The position numbers were made by a program, and so were the translations under genes. From positions 1-64,000 of the forward strand of contig CP091726.1 of assembly GCA_022009835.1 (NCBI GenBank): 64,000 nt of DNA, read 5' to 3'. Of the stretch, positions 19,656 through 29,758 are shown in pieces; within the stretch, counting starts at the first letter, position 1, and each line of letters opens with the position of its first letter. Origin of the DNA: Bacilli bacterium (GTDB taxonomy: Bacteria; Bacillota_I; Bacilli_A; RF39; UBA660). The notes below the pieces were generated by a model that made no database searches, was not told the origin of the DNA, and was given only the letters and a program-made list of their open reading frames with translations.

Positions 19656-20219
19656 TTAAAAACTATAATTATTATTTTTTGATTTAAACAACGCTCCAGT
19701 TGGCTCGTCTGCGAGTACTAAGCATGGATCTGTTATTATTGCACGAGCTGCTGCTACTCTTTGTTTTTGTCCTCCGCTCATTTGGTAAGGATATTTTTTT
19801 AGTACTGATTCGATGTCTAGTTCTTTTACTACTTTCTTTATTCTTTTATCTATTTCTTTGGGACTTACATTTTGAATTGATAAGGCTAGTGCTATATTTT
19901 CATAGGCTGTTAAGGTATCTAATAAATTGAAGTCTTGAAAGATGAAACCTAAGTCTTCTCTTCTAAACTTGTTTAAATCATTTTCTTTTAGTTTTGTTAT
20001 GTCAGTTTCTCCTACAAAAATATGTCCGGCGGTTACTTTATCAATTGTGGATATGCAGTTTAGTAATGTTGTTTTACCTGAACCTGAAGAACCCATGATA
20101 GCGACAAACTCTCCTTTTTCTACTTCAAATGATATGTTATCTATGGCTTTAGTTAAACTTGATTTACTTCCATAGTATTTTTTTCAATATTTTTCTATTT
20201 TTTTAGTATATTTTTCCAT
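19656..20219 (-). pseudogene. BceA-like ABC transporter ATPase, truncated after Walker B
   Basis: ATG 20219 follows AAGGAAAAATAAT. Walker A is IMGSSGSGKTTLLNCIS. The Q-loop is FIFQDFNLLDTLTAYENIAL, the signature [18 protein letters not shown] and Walker [12 protein letters not shown]. Directly after GAL the homology stops: a normal BceA continues DSKxx to the H-loop, but here the frame reads [10 protein letters not shown] and stops. No BceB permease follows. The gene was cut by a deletion or insertion near 19685, and the transporter is non-functional. It is upstream-linked to bceS and bceR. Confidence 0.8.
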
Positions 20220-20312
20220 ATTATTTTTCCTTCCTTTCGTAATTAATAATACTAGATAATAGGTTATTTGTCGTAATTTTTAATATTACAGTATATTACT
20301 TTTTTTGTAAGG

Positions 20313-21341
20313 TTAGTCTTCTGGGTGATAAAGTTTATTTTTACCAAAGATTATTTTGACAATGGTATATTCTTTTTCCTCAGATTCTATCTCTATTTTA
20401 TGACCTAGTTTGGTACATAATTTTTTGGCTATGTATAGACCCATGCCTGTTGATTTGTTTTATCTCTGCCATTAGTACCGGTAAATGATTTTTTGAAAAC
20501 ATTTGGGATATCACTTTTTGGTATGCCAATACCGTTATCTTTGATAAATAAGGTTATTTGATTATTATCTTCTATAGCATTTATTTGGATATAGGAGTTT
20601 GGAATATCTTTTTTGTATTTGATACTGTTATTGATAATTTGATTTAAAATGAATTCTAACCATTTGGTATCGGTATAGACTTCGGTATTTTTTTATATCG
20701 ACGATTAGGTCAATTTTTATTTTTCTAAGAGGTCATCTTTATTTTTTTAAGGGCTACTGATGAGATTATTTTTTTCTAGTTTTTACTTTTTTTGAAGATA
20801 AAGTCTTCACTGGTATAGTTACTTCTTACATAATAGAGGATTTGGTCGATGTAGTTATCTAGTCTTTTTTTATTTCTTCAATGTATTCTTTTGGTACTTG
20901 GTTTTTATGATTATGGGTCATAAGTATTAGACTTGATATTGGTATTTTTACTTCATGTATCCACATCTCGATATATTCTTTGAAGTCTTTGGTGTTATTT
21001 ATGTAACTACTGACATTTTCAATCATTGATTTGTTGATGTCGCACATGATGTTATATATTAGTTCTTCTTCGTAAGTATTTGGTTTTGGTATGGTTTCTA
21101 GGACTAGGTATTTTTTATCTAGATTTTCGGTATTGGTTATGAGTGTGTTATAGAAGGTTCTTTTTTGGAAATATGATATTAAGATGGATATGATTAGTGT
21201 TAATAGTAGTAATACTATGGTTACTATTATTAGTCCCTCTGGTACTTTGAAGGCAATGTCTAATAGGGCTATTAGAATTATTGATATGATAGTAATAATG
21301 ATTATGCTTATTTTATCTTTTAGATAGTTTGTTAATTTCAT
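20313..21341 (-). CDS. BceS-type sensor histidine kinase
   Basis: The start ATG 21341 overlaps the bceR stop (ATGA). Two adjacent membrane helices fill the first 60 residues (SIIIITIISIILIALLDIAF and EGLIIVTIVLLLLTLII) with almost no extracellular loop, the hallmark of intramembrane-sensing BceS kinases. IEMWIHEVKIPISSLILM is the H-box with the phospho-accepting His. The ATP-binding part has NQIINNSIKYK (N-box), FIKDNGIGIPKSDIPNVFKK (G1) and STGMGLYIAKKLCTKLGH (G2). Broken at T runs. Normally it senses antimicrobial peptide flux through BceAB. Confidence 0.85.
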
Positions 21342-22010
21342 AATAGTATATATCCTTGTCCTTTTCTTGTTTCTATGGCATTTGGATAACCAAAGTCCTC
21401 TAGTTTACTTCTTAGTCTACTTATATTTACGGTTAGAGCATTATCATTTATGTATTCTTCATTATTCCAAAGAATGGTCATTAGTTCATCTCGTGATACA
21501 ATTCTATTTTGGTTATTTAATAGGTGCTGAAAGATTAGCATTTCATTTTTGGTTAGTTCTAATTCTTTGTTACTACCAGATAAGATACCACGTGATGGTG
21601 AGACTTCTAAATCTTTATATTTCAGTACTTCAGTACTATTATCTAATCTTTTTAAAAGATATTTTTGTATTCTTAGTAATAGAATGGTTGGGCTATAAGG
21701 CTTGGTTATGTAATCGTCTGCTCCATAAGAGATGGATAATATTTCATCGGTTTCATTTGCTCTTGATGTTACCATTATTACGGGAATATTTGATTCTTTC
21801 CTTATTTCTTTAAGTAACTGCTCACCATTTTTGATATGGTATATTTATATCTAAGAGAATTAAGTCTATATTACTTTTTTTAATATTTCTTCTTTGGCAT
21901 TTGAAAAAGTCTTTTTAGTATTAATGCTTCATATCCTGCATTTACTAGTAATTCATATAATTCTTTAGATATTATAGTATCATCTTCAATTATCATTATC
22001 TTTTTTTCAT
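21338..22010 (-). CDS. BceR-type response regulator (OmpR family)
   Basis: ATG 22010 follows AAGGAAATATAATAT. The receiver domain has KIMIIEDDTIISKELYELLV (acidic pocket), LILLDINIPYQNGEQLL (phospho-acceptor Asp), VIMVTSRANETDEI and DYITKPYSPTILLLRI (conserved Lys). The winged-helix DNA-binding domain is ELELTKNEMLIFQHLLNN to NISRLRSKLEDFGYPNAIET and RKGQGYIL. About 223 residues, full length. A T-run shift lies near 21840. Confidence 0.88.
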
Positions 22011-22093
22011 ATATTATATTTCCTTCTTTCTATAGTTATATTATATCATTGTTTTTAATTGTTTTTTTATATTACAAGTTTGTAAGATAGAAG

Positions 22094-22134
22094 AAAAAGA
22101 CTTAGTACATCTTTGTGATGTGGGTAAGTCTTTT
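22094..22134. terminator. bidirectional terminator upstream of bceR
   Basis: AAAAAGACTTA pairs with TAAGTCTTTTT, with an inner ACATC/GATGT stem. Confidence 0.75.
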
Positions 22135-22352
22135 TGATATTTCGTAAATAGCTGCTCTCTTCAGGGGGCATAACGTAATGGGTAAATCATACCTATCTGA
22201 TTTTTTTACTATTCTGTCCTTTCAAAATTAGCCTTTTTAGAACATATAGTTAAAAAAAAGTATAATTTTTATATAATAAAATTCAACGCAATTTTGCACA
22301 CAAACTGTACAAATAGTATAAAACAATACTTTGTCTACATAAATATATTTTT

Positions 22353-22575
22353 TTAATCAAGATCCTTTGGCATTTCGGATAATTCAGAATTTAATATTTC
22401 ATAAAATCTTTCTCCAAGTGGTGTTATGTTATCTTTTTTTACTATTTTTAATATTATTTTTTTATTATTAACTATTTGCTCTAAAATTGCAAAAAAATTC
22501 TTGTTCTTTAAAATTTTTCTAAATCACACTCTTTGTTATTAATTTGAATACTGTTTTTTTCAAATATCAATTCCA
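22353..22575 (-). CDS. 75-residue protein coupled to the ABC ATPase
   Basis: ATG 22575 follows GAGGAGGAAAATA, inside the last codons of the ATPase gene, so translation is coupled. Reads MELIFEKNSIQINNKECDLE to LGERFYEILNSELSEMPKDL after two A-run corrections. Acidic, no known motif. Probably a partner of the ATPase. Confidence 0.5.
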
Positions 22576-23514
22576 TTATTTTCCTCCTCTAAAAAGATAT
22601 CTTTATACCCTATCTTTTTCACTCTTATAGAAAGTGCATCTTTACCGCCATCCAAAATATGGGTTGAAATATTAAGTATAGTATCATTTAATATTTTTTT
22701 GTATTTATAGAACTATAATTATATTTTTATTAAACTTTCCATTGAATCATTTATTATGTGATACATATTATTTTTTTAATGCAAATTAAAAATACTATCA
22801 CTGTCTCCATTAATAACCAAATTGGCATTATGACTTATAATAAAAATTTGACGTCTCATTTTTATACTTCTTAATTTCAAAACAACTTTTTTTAAAAAAA
22901 TTGTTTCATTATCCAAATCATCCTCAGGTTGATCTATTACAAGTATCTTATTAGAATTGGGATCCAAAATTAAATCTAATAATATATCTGCTTTTTCTCC
23001 TGGAGATAACTTGGCAATATCTTTCTTTTCTCCATTATAATCTACTGTTATTATTGGATTTATCTTTGGTGCAAATATATCATACCCATTGTATTCACCT
23101 TTTGTTATTCTTCCATCCTTATACGGATATATGTCTTTAATATACTTTTTCGCCAAAATTTTTCAAATAAATCAATATACTTTAAATTTGGGTTATAGAT
23201 ATTATTATAATTTTTTTAAAAAAATATCCATTATTTCACTTATTTTTATCTTTTTAGATCTAGTGTATGTTGAATAGTTAAACTAATTGAAATATTATTT
23301 TTTTATTTATTATAATATCTTCTTTATCTATTATTTTTCCTTTTCATTTAATCTTTTTAATATTTTTTTACTTCTATTTGAACAATTTGTCATTAAATTC
23401 ATTAATTGTTTTACTCTGACAGATAGGTTATTAAAACTATTGCTATAATATTGTCCTTCATTCGATATGTTTTTTTGATGCTTTTTTTCTTTTACTAATT
23501 ATCAATTTAGACAT
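22560..23514 (-). CDS. ABC-type ATPase C-terminal half, no Walker A seen
   Basis: ATG 23514 follows GGAGGTAAAAT. About 315 residues. Contains KDIAKLSPGEKADILLDLIL (ABC signature) and SNKILVIDQPEDDLDNETIF (Walker B plus D-loop), then RRQIFIISHNANLVINGDSD (H-loop). This order and wording match the C-terminal half of TrlF/OLD-like anti-phage ATPases. The N-terminal 120 residues, broken at T runs, show no GxxGxGKS loop, so the ATP site is incomplete unless another subunit supplies it. Probably a defence gene or the remnant of one. Confidence 0.65.
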
Positions 23515-23615
23515 ATTTTACCTCCATAAAAAAAGAGTATAATAAATATAAAACTCTTATTATAATTACATCATGAAAATTTATTTTTTTATACATTTTT
23601 TTAAATTTTAATATC

Positions 23616-24317
23616 TTAATACCAAAGCATTTCTTTGTAGTGGTACCCAAACTTCCCACCTGGTGATGGTCATTGTGCAGTTTTTTTATTATAAATATTT
23701 ATTTATATCATTTATATATAATTTTTAAAATATCATATTGTTTTTATATATTTTTATTCTTATATCCTAATTCTTTTTCTAATCGCTAGAATTAAAATTT
23801 CAATCTTAGGTGCTTCATTTGTCAAATAATATTTTGTGGATTCTTCCTTAGTTAGACCTTTTTTATTTGTCTCGCTATTCATAGCAGATATTTTAAAGTC
23901 AGACCAAGCTTTCAATACGTTGTCAGATGCATAAATTGTCATATATTTTTGCTGTTCTCTCAATTCTTTTTGTTATATTTTTTTATTATCTGTAATTTCA
24001 GCATAAAGAACATTTTTTTATTAACCAATCTAAAAATTCAATATATACCTTTTTCTCTTTCTTCTCTAATTTGATTTTTTTAATATTATATCTATTTTCA
24101 AAATATTTTCCCACTGGTACTGAAACAAACGCTAATAATCCTGTAATCAATGCTACCGAAATAGTTGGGTATTTATCAAATACATATTTAATAGCCTTTA
24201 TTAACAATTGACCTGTTTTTTTATAGAAACATAAACAGCAAATATTAGCAATGCCATTCCTAGAATGAAGTATAATATATCACGTTTAGAATTAAATATT
24301 TTTTTCTTATTATTCAT
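23616..24317 (-). CDS. two-helix membrane protein with conserved GGKFGYHYKEM tail
   Basis: ATG 24317 follows GTAGGAGAAAATT. The N-terminus MNNKKKIFNSKRDILYFI leads into a first helix (LGMALLIFAVYVSI). A second helix is SVALITGLLAFVSVPVG, followed by a long charged cytosolic part (EKVYIEFLDWLIK, LREQQKYMTIYASDNVLKAW). The last residues GGKFGYHYKEMLWY match the tail of the unrelated membrane protein at 48526-49399. Broken at T runs. No family name recognised; it lies next to defence genes. Confidence 0.55.
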
Positions 24318-24331
24318 AATTTTCTCCTACT

Positions 24332-25189
24332 TTATTTTGATGTTTCTAATTGTTCTTTTTCCTTATATTCATAATTTAATCTATTTTGTTTAGTAACAAC
24401 AGATTCTCCTAAATTTCTTTCTATATCTTCTCTCGCTACTTTTGCTGCATGTCCACCCATTCTAGCAACTTCTTTATTTTGTTCTAAACCTTGTGGTCTA
24501 TGTTTTTCAGCAAGTCTTTTTGTAGTTTCTTCTGATAAATCAGTTAATATTATTTCAATATTATCCATATTATCTCTTAAAGACTCTTTACGAAGGCCTT
24601 TATATTGTTTATATTCTTTAGCTATCATGCCAGACCATTCTTTATAGATTTCGTTAGTTAATATAGCATATTCTTTCCCTTCAGTTATACCATTCTCTTG
24701 CCAAATATCAGTTAATTCTTTTCTATCTTGAATTCCTTTTAATCTTTTAGCAATCCATTTTTCATCATAACCTTTAGCTCGATATATATCTATAGCTCTT
24801 TGAGCAGCAAGTGATGGGTCAAATACTTCATCTATTCTTTCACTTCCTAATTTAGCCAACCAGCCTTTTATTGGTTCAGCATTTTTACTAGGAATAGACT
24901 CAATTATTCTAAACATTCCTTCAATATCAACAACATCAGTATTATAATATTTATCATCTGAAGACTTTAATTTCAGTTGGTTACAATTTGTAACCGACTC
25001 ATTTCCTTCTTTTTTTAATCTGTGTTTTAATACTTTCCAATAATTTCTAGGATTTTCACTTTCTGATAAAACACCTACTATATCAACAACACTAATATAA
25101 TATTTTTTTCATCTTCTTTATCCCATACAGTTCTTATCGTTTCATTATTAAAAATTTTATTAATTAAATGCATTTTTATCCTGATTCAT
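24332..25189 (-). CDS. Bro-N type phage antirepressor/DinD-like protein
   Basis: ATG 25189 follows GGAGGTTATAA. One A removed joins MNQDKMHLINKIFNN to TIRTVWDKEDEKYYISVVDI, the Bro-N start, then ESENPRNYWKVLKHRLKKEG. The second part, 24332-24916, is intact: IDIYRAKGYDEKWIAKRLKG, LTDIWQENGITEGKEYAILT, ARMGGHAAKVAREDIERNLG. About 280 residues, the length of DNA-damage-inducible protein D-like antirepressors of prophages and conjugative elements. Expected to relieve a repressor on stress. Confidence 0.75.
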
Positions 25190-25199
25190 TTATAACCTC

Positions 25200-25428
25200 C
25201 TACTTCACTTCAAATTCAGATAATTCTATTATATCTTCAAGATTTCCTACTCTTCTAAGATATTCTAAACCACCATCAACTGCTATATTCCTACAAACAC
25301 ACCATTTAAAATCATGAACATATTTAGACTCAATAATATCTTTACATTTTTTTGCATTGTATTTTTATTTACTAATATCTTTTTTTATCAGATAAATCTT
25401 TTTGCTTTTTGGTTTTTTCGCTATTCAT
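25200..25428 (-). CDS. small protein coupled to AbiEi gene
   Basis: The ATG lies inside the last codons of the AbiEi gene (ATGAATAG). After run corrections it reads MNSEKTKKQKDLSDKKDIS to KYVHDFKWCVCRNIAVDGGL and EYLRRVGNLEDIIELSEFEV. About 75 residues. It is not an AbiEii nucleotidyltransferase; family unknown. Confidence 0.45.
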
Positions 25429-26049
25429 ACATCATACCTACATAATCCATTACAACATCTTTTATACCTAATTTTTCTGCATACAAAGATAGTTTAACAA
25501 GATCTTTATCCTTTCTTTTTATATATTCTTTAACACTATGTTTAATAAGTTCTAAATCCATTCTCTTTTAGATCTAATAATATCACAAATACATCTTTCA
25601 ACATCATATACTTTCACTTTATTCCCCATAGGTGTTTCTATTTCAGTTATACCAAGTCCATAAACATCATTACCAACATAAAATACATTATGCTTTCTTA
25701 AATGAATACTATTATAACTTCTTTTTACTGTTATATCATACACATCAGTTGGAGCTTTTATAGATAAACCATGAAAATATAAAGCTGTCATATGAGAATA
25801 AATTACATTAGGCATACTTAAACCAAAAAAACATAATAATTATCTTCTATTTTTATTAGTATCAATATAAATACCAGATGCTACTTTTTCTATAATTCCT
25901 TTTTCCTGCATAATAGAAAGATACATTCTATGTATATCAAACATATCAAGTTCTTTCGAAGTAATATATCCATTATTTTTTCATAAGTTCTTCAATAATT
26001 TCAATATTACTTTTTATCTTGAATCTCTTTTTATAGTTAAATTCTCCAT
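25421..26049 (-). CDS. AbiEi-family antitoxin domain protein
   Basis: ATG 26049 follows AGAGGTATAAT. The N-terminal winged-helix region reads NNGYITSKELDMFDIHRMYL after T-run fixes. VIYSHMTALYFHGLSIKAPT is the AbiEi hallmark, and ETPMGNKVKVYDVERCICDI closes the second domain. About 200 residues, the normal length. AbiEi represses its own operon and neutralises the AbiEii nucleotidyltransferase toxin, but no AbiEii gene follows, so this is a solitary antitoxin. Confidence 0.8.
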
Positions 26050-26206
26050 ATTATACCTCTTTTTTTGACTTTTTCTACTGAAATTATACCATAATCAGTA
26101 ATTTTGTCAAGTCAATAGAATTGTTTTTTTAACATTTATGTCAGTTTTTGATGATTATATATTTAGCAATTCATGTTATAATAGAAGACATTTAGGAGGT
26201 GATATC

Positions 26207-26925
26207 GTGTTTAAAGATATAGAGAAAAAAATTATAAAAAAAGAATTTAAGAGAAACTAAATTTAATAAATTCTACTGGATTACATCATTTTTTTATTAA
26301 TTTTTAGGTTCTTCGTTATTACAAATTTCCGATAATATTAAGCCGTATTTTTATTTATACCTTACTTTTTTTATTTTTCGTTATAGGATATTTTTATAAT
26401 AAATTATATTAAAACTATGAAAAAAATGTTAATATAAAAAAAGAAAAATTAATATTATAGAAAAAAATTAAAAAAATTTATAGTAGCGAAGTCGAAAAAA
26501 ACAAAAATTTTTAATAATATCATACTATTATTGAAACAATATAACTTCAAAACTAAAAAAATGATTTGAAATTAGCTATTGATTATTATAATAGTGAAAA
26601 AAACCAATTAAAAGTAGAATCAGATTATCTAGGATGGATTGTTTCTATTTCATTAACATTATCATCCTTTATTGAAATTGCATATAACACTGAAACACAG
26701 GCAATAGATACAACCAAAATATCAGTTATACTTGGTTCTGCGTTAGGAATTATAATTGGATTTTTAATACCTATAATCATCTTTAAAATAATAATTAATA
26801 AATCATTCACTTCAAAGAAAACCATTCGTTCAAACTTGAGTGATGACTTATCTTATATATATTTAAACTTTGATAAGTATAAAAAAATCAGCTATCAAAA
26901 AAAAGCAATAAGTATAACTATATAA
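26207..26925 (+). CDS. membrane protein of unknown family
   Basis: GTG 26207 follows AGGAGGTGATATC. The gene is divergent from AbiEi. The first third is broken by T runs but is rich in hydrophobic stretches near 26285-26400. The intact last part has two helices (LGWIVSISLTLSSFIEIAY and ISVILGSALGIIIGFLIPII) flanked by charged segments. About 240 residues in total, probably four helices. It resembles membrane effectors of defence loci in layout only. A 27-bp palindrome array follows. Confidence 0.5.
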
Positions 26926-26930
26926 TATTC

Positions 26931-27157
26931 AACTTCTACCCATCTTGGGTAGAAGTTTTAACTTGTGCCCAAGTTGAACATAAGTTATAATTTGACTTAC
27001 AAAAAATTATATTACATGTTAATTTGTCATTTTTTTAACCCTGTAGCAATATGCGACAAAGTTATAACTTCCGACCAACACGGTCGTATGTTAACCTTAT
27101 CTCAATTTGGGACAAAGTTATTTATCTTTAGACTTCGGACCAATTTGGGCCGAAGTA
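26931..27157. repeat. array of six 27-bp degenerate palindromes
   Basis: Six units of exactly 27 bp (starts 26931, 26960, 27037, 27066, 27093, 27131) fit AACTT-N6-AANTT-N6-AAGTT or its near variants. Each can form a hairpin whose arms vary between copies while the AACTT/AAGTT ends and the AANTT centre stay similar. The first is a near-perfect stem (AACTTCTACCC/GGGTAGAAGTT) able to terminate the upstream gene. A weaker seventh copy may lie at 26994-27020. No open reading frame is convincing here. Confidence 0.65.
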
Positions 27158-27226
27158 ATAATTGTGATATATACGAGTTTTAATTTTATGTATTATTATG
27201 TGCATAATGCACAGAATTTTTTTAAA

Positions 27227-28832
27227 TCATGAATCTATAGAAAATTTCAATATTTTTTTATCTTTATCAATTTCAATTTTATCAATTAATGTTTGTAAAA
27301 AGTTCTCTAGTAGGTTTCTTTATATCAATTAATTCTCTTATTCTTTTTCTCATATTCTTCTAATTCTTTTTGGTTTTAATACCTTCATTTTTTTAGTATT
27401 TTTTTATATTTTTTTCTAAATCTAATTGTGTCTTATTTAATAGACTTTCTGTTTCCTGTGATAATCTTTTTATAAGTAACATCTGAAATATTACCTCTAA
27501 ACTTATCTTCATATAACATATCTATTTTTTTGAGATATATTCTTTTTATCTTATTTTTCTAAATATCTTATCTTTTTCCTTATTATCATCCTTACTACTA
27601 TTTTTTTATCTGCTATTTCTTTTGATAATAACTTAGAATCAATCTGCTTAATATAGTTTTTACAAGTCGTTCTAACTACTTCAAGCAATGCTTCTTCTAA
27701 TTTATCATAAGGCATAAAATGTGGTTCACACAGTCTTCTTCTTGGATCTCTTGCATATTTATTACAATTAATAGTCCAATAATTATGATTTTTTCGGTAA
27801 GTAATTGTTAATGCATTTCCACATTCTTTACAAAATAGTAAATTTTTCAAATAATCTTTTTTTCTCTATTACTAATACCTTTATTAGTTCCTTTTGACAT
27901 TACCTTGGATTCTTTCAAAAGTTAATTTATCAACTAATGGTTCATGTGTTCCAGGAACTATGTCCCAATTGCTTTTTGGAAGAGATTTTTTCTTTTTAGA
28001 TTTATAATTTACTTTGGTCTGTGTACTTTGAACCATGTCACCTGTATACATTCTATTCTTTAATATCTTTTTTTAACTGATGATGTAGTCCACTCTTCAT
28101 TGTATCTCATTTTTAGAATTAGGATTTTTTTCGTTTTTAAACTACTAGGTGTTTTTAAATTTTATTATCATTTAAATATGAAGCTATATCAGATAATCCT
28201 ACACCATTAGCAGCCATTTCAAATATTTTTTTAACTACCGGTGCATATTCAGGATCAGGTATTAAATGACCTTTTTCATTTGGATCTTTCATATATCCGT
28301 AGCTTGGATTACTTCCAATAAACTTTCCTTTCTTTCTTTTATCATTTTAAAACACTTCTAATTTTTAATAGAATTTTTGCCTACTATAATAATCATTACA
28401 AGCAATTATAAATGTCGATGAATCATTACTTGCTTGATTAATTGCACTATCGTAGTTTTCTTGTAATGATATAAATCTTATATTGTTTTTCCGGAAAAAA
28501 AGGTTTTCAATATAATATCCTTTCATAACATGGTCTCTACCTAATCTTGATAAATCTTTGACTATAACCAAATTAGCCATTTTGTTTTTAATGTCTTCAA
28601 TCATTTTAGTAAATCCAGGTCTTTCAAAATTAGTACCAGAATATCCGTCATCAACATATTCTCCAACAAATATAAAACCTTTTTCTTTTACAAAATTCAT
28701 TAATAAATTTCTTTGATTAGTAATACTTTTACTTTCTGATTCATATGATTTTCCTTCATCTGCTTCAGATAATCTTATATATATGACAGCTCTATAAATA
28801 TTATTTGGCATTTGTATCAATCCGTTATACAT
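27227..28832 (-). CDS. large serine recombinase (TnpX/CisA type)
   Basis: About 535 residues after T-run corrections; starts MYNGLIQMPNNIYRAVIYIR. The catalytic Ser is in YIRLSEADEGKS. GEYVDDGYSGTNFERPGFTK and IVKDLSRLGRDHVMKGYYIE are the resolvase-domain motifs. The recombinase domain is near 28200-28330 (KKGHLIPDPEYAPVV-like). The zinc ribbon is LFCKECGNALTITYRKNHNY with a second Cys pair further on. It ends DKIEIDKDKKILKFSIDS. It would integrate and excise a conjugative or mobilisable element; attachment sites were not identified. Confidence 0.88.
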
Positions 28833-28907
28833 TTACTACTCCTTTCTTTTGTTGTATAACATTCAAAGCCATTTAAAGTATAATACTTTATTTTTCAAAC
28901 TTTCGAA

Positions 28908-28940
28908 TGTGCTAATTTTTTTAATTAGCACACTTTTTTT
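28908..28940 (+). terminator. intrinsic terminator upstream of the recombinase
   Basis: TGTGCTAATT/AATTAGCACA stem with a short T-rich loop followed by seven T on the + strand. No + strand gene precedes it, so it may insulate the recombinase promoter or mark transcription entering from a joined end. Confidence 0.65.
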
Positions 28941-29063
28941 ATATTTATTTAACAAATCCACCAAATTAAGAGCATTATCATCCTTTTTTTAAAAAGTTTC
29001 CGTAATTTTTAAACATAAGCCACCTCATAAAAATTTTTATGAGTGTCTTTTTCATTTTATTTC

Positions 29064-29587
29064 TTATTCCTCCTCGTATATATCACTTAATAATTTTTTT
29101 AATTCTTCTTGTTCTTCAATAGTTGCTTCGTTTTTTTAGGTATTAATTTACCATGCCAGTATTCATTACCTTCTTTATCTTTATAATAAATACTATCTTC
29201 TTTTTTTATTTAATTTATTATTATATTTTTTTAAAGTTTTTGTTTATAGCCTGTATTAAAATTATCTTTAATACTTTTTTTAATTTTTAAATTTAAGACC
29301 TCTGATAATTTAATTATACGCTTAGAATTATTTGTGCTTTTATTATCATATTCAGTCCTAATATAACCAAAAGGTGGCTAAATTACTTATACTTTTTTTG
29401 ATATAGTTACTGCTGTTACATTATAAATATCACAAAAAAATATCTATTAGTAGCCCAACAATAACCATTTTTTTCTTACAAAGACTTATTATATGAATTA
29501 ATAATAATCTTTCTAAAAAAGTTAATCTATTATCTCTTAATACGGATTTTTAAAAATAAATACATTTATGAATTCTTCTTTATCCAT
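29064..29587 (-). CDS. replication initiator/HTH protein of a mobile element
   Basis: Starts MDKEEFINVFI. After T-run corrections it has DRLTFLERLLLIHIISLCKK, then NGYCWATNRYFCDIYNVTAV and TISKSISNLA, the winged-helix pattern of replisome-organiser and RepA_N-like proteins of phages and conjugative elements. The C-terminus reads YKDKEGNEYWHGKLIPKNEA and ends KKLLSDIYEEE. About 170 residues. It sits behind the serine recombinase and probably belongs to the same element. Confidence 0.6.
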
Positions 29588-29758
29588 AATTATCAATATA
29601 TAAGATATATCTTGAGATAATAAAAGTGCACTTTTAAAACTTCTTTTCCCTAGGTAACTCAATCTTATAACAAATTAAATTAAAAAGAAATTGTATGAAA
29701 CATGCAAAAGGAGTACATTTCTGTACGCCCATAGATATTTTTAATTTTCTATAATTTA

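Noticed and set aside
26965..27183. 72-codon + strand frame over the palindromes
   Set aside because: No start signal; the frame exists only because the 27-bp repeats lack stops in that phase.
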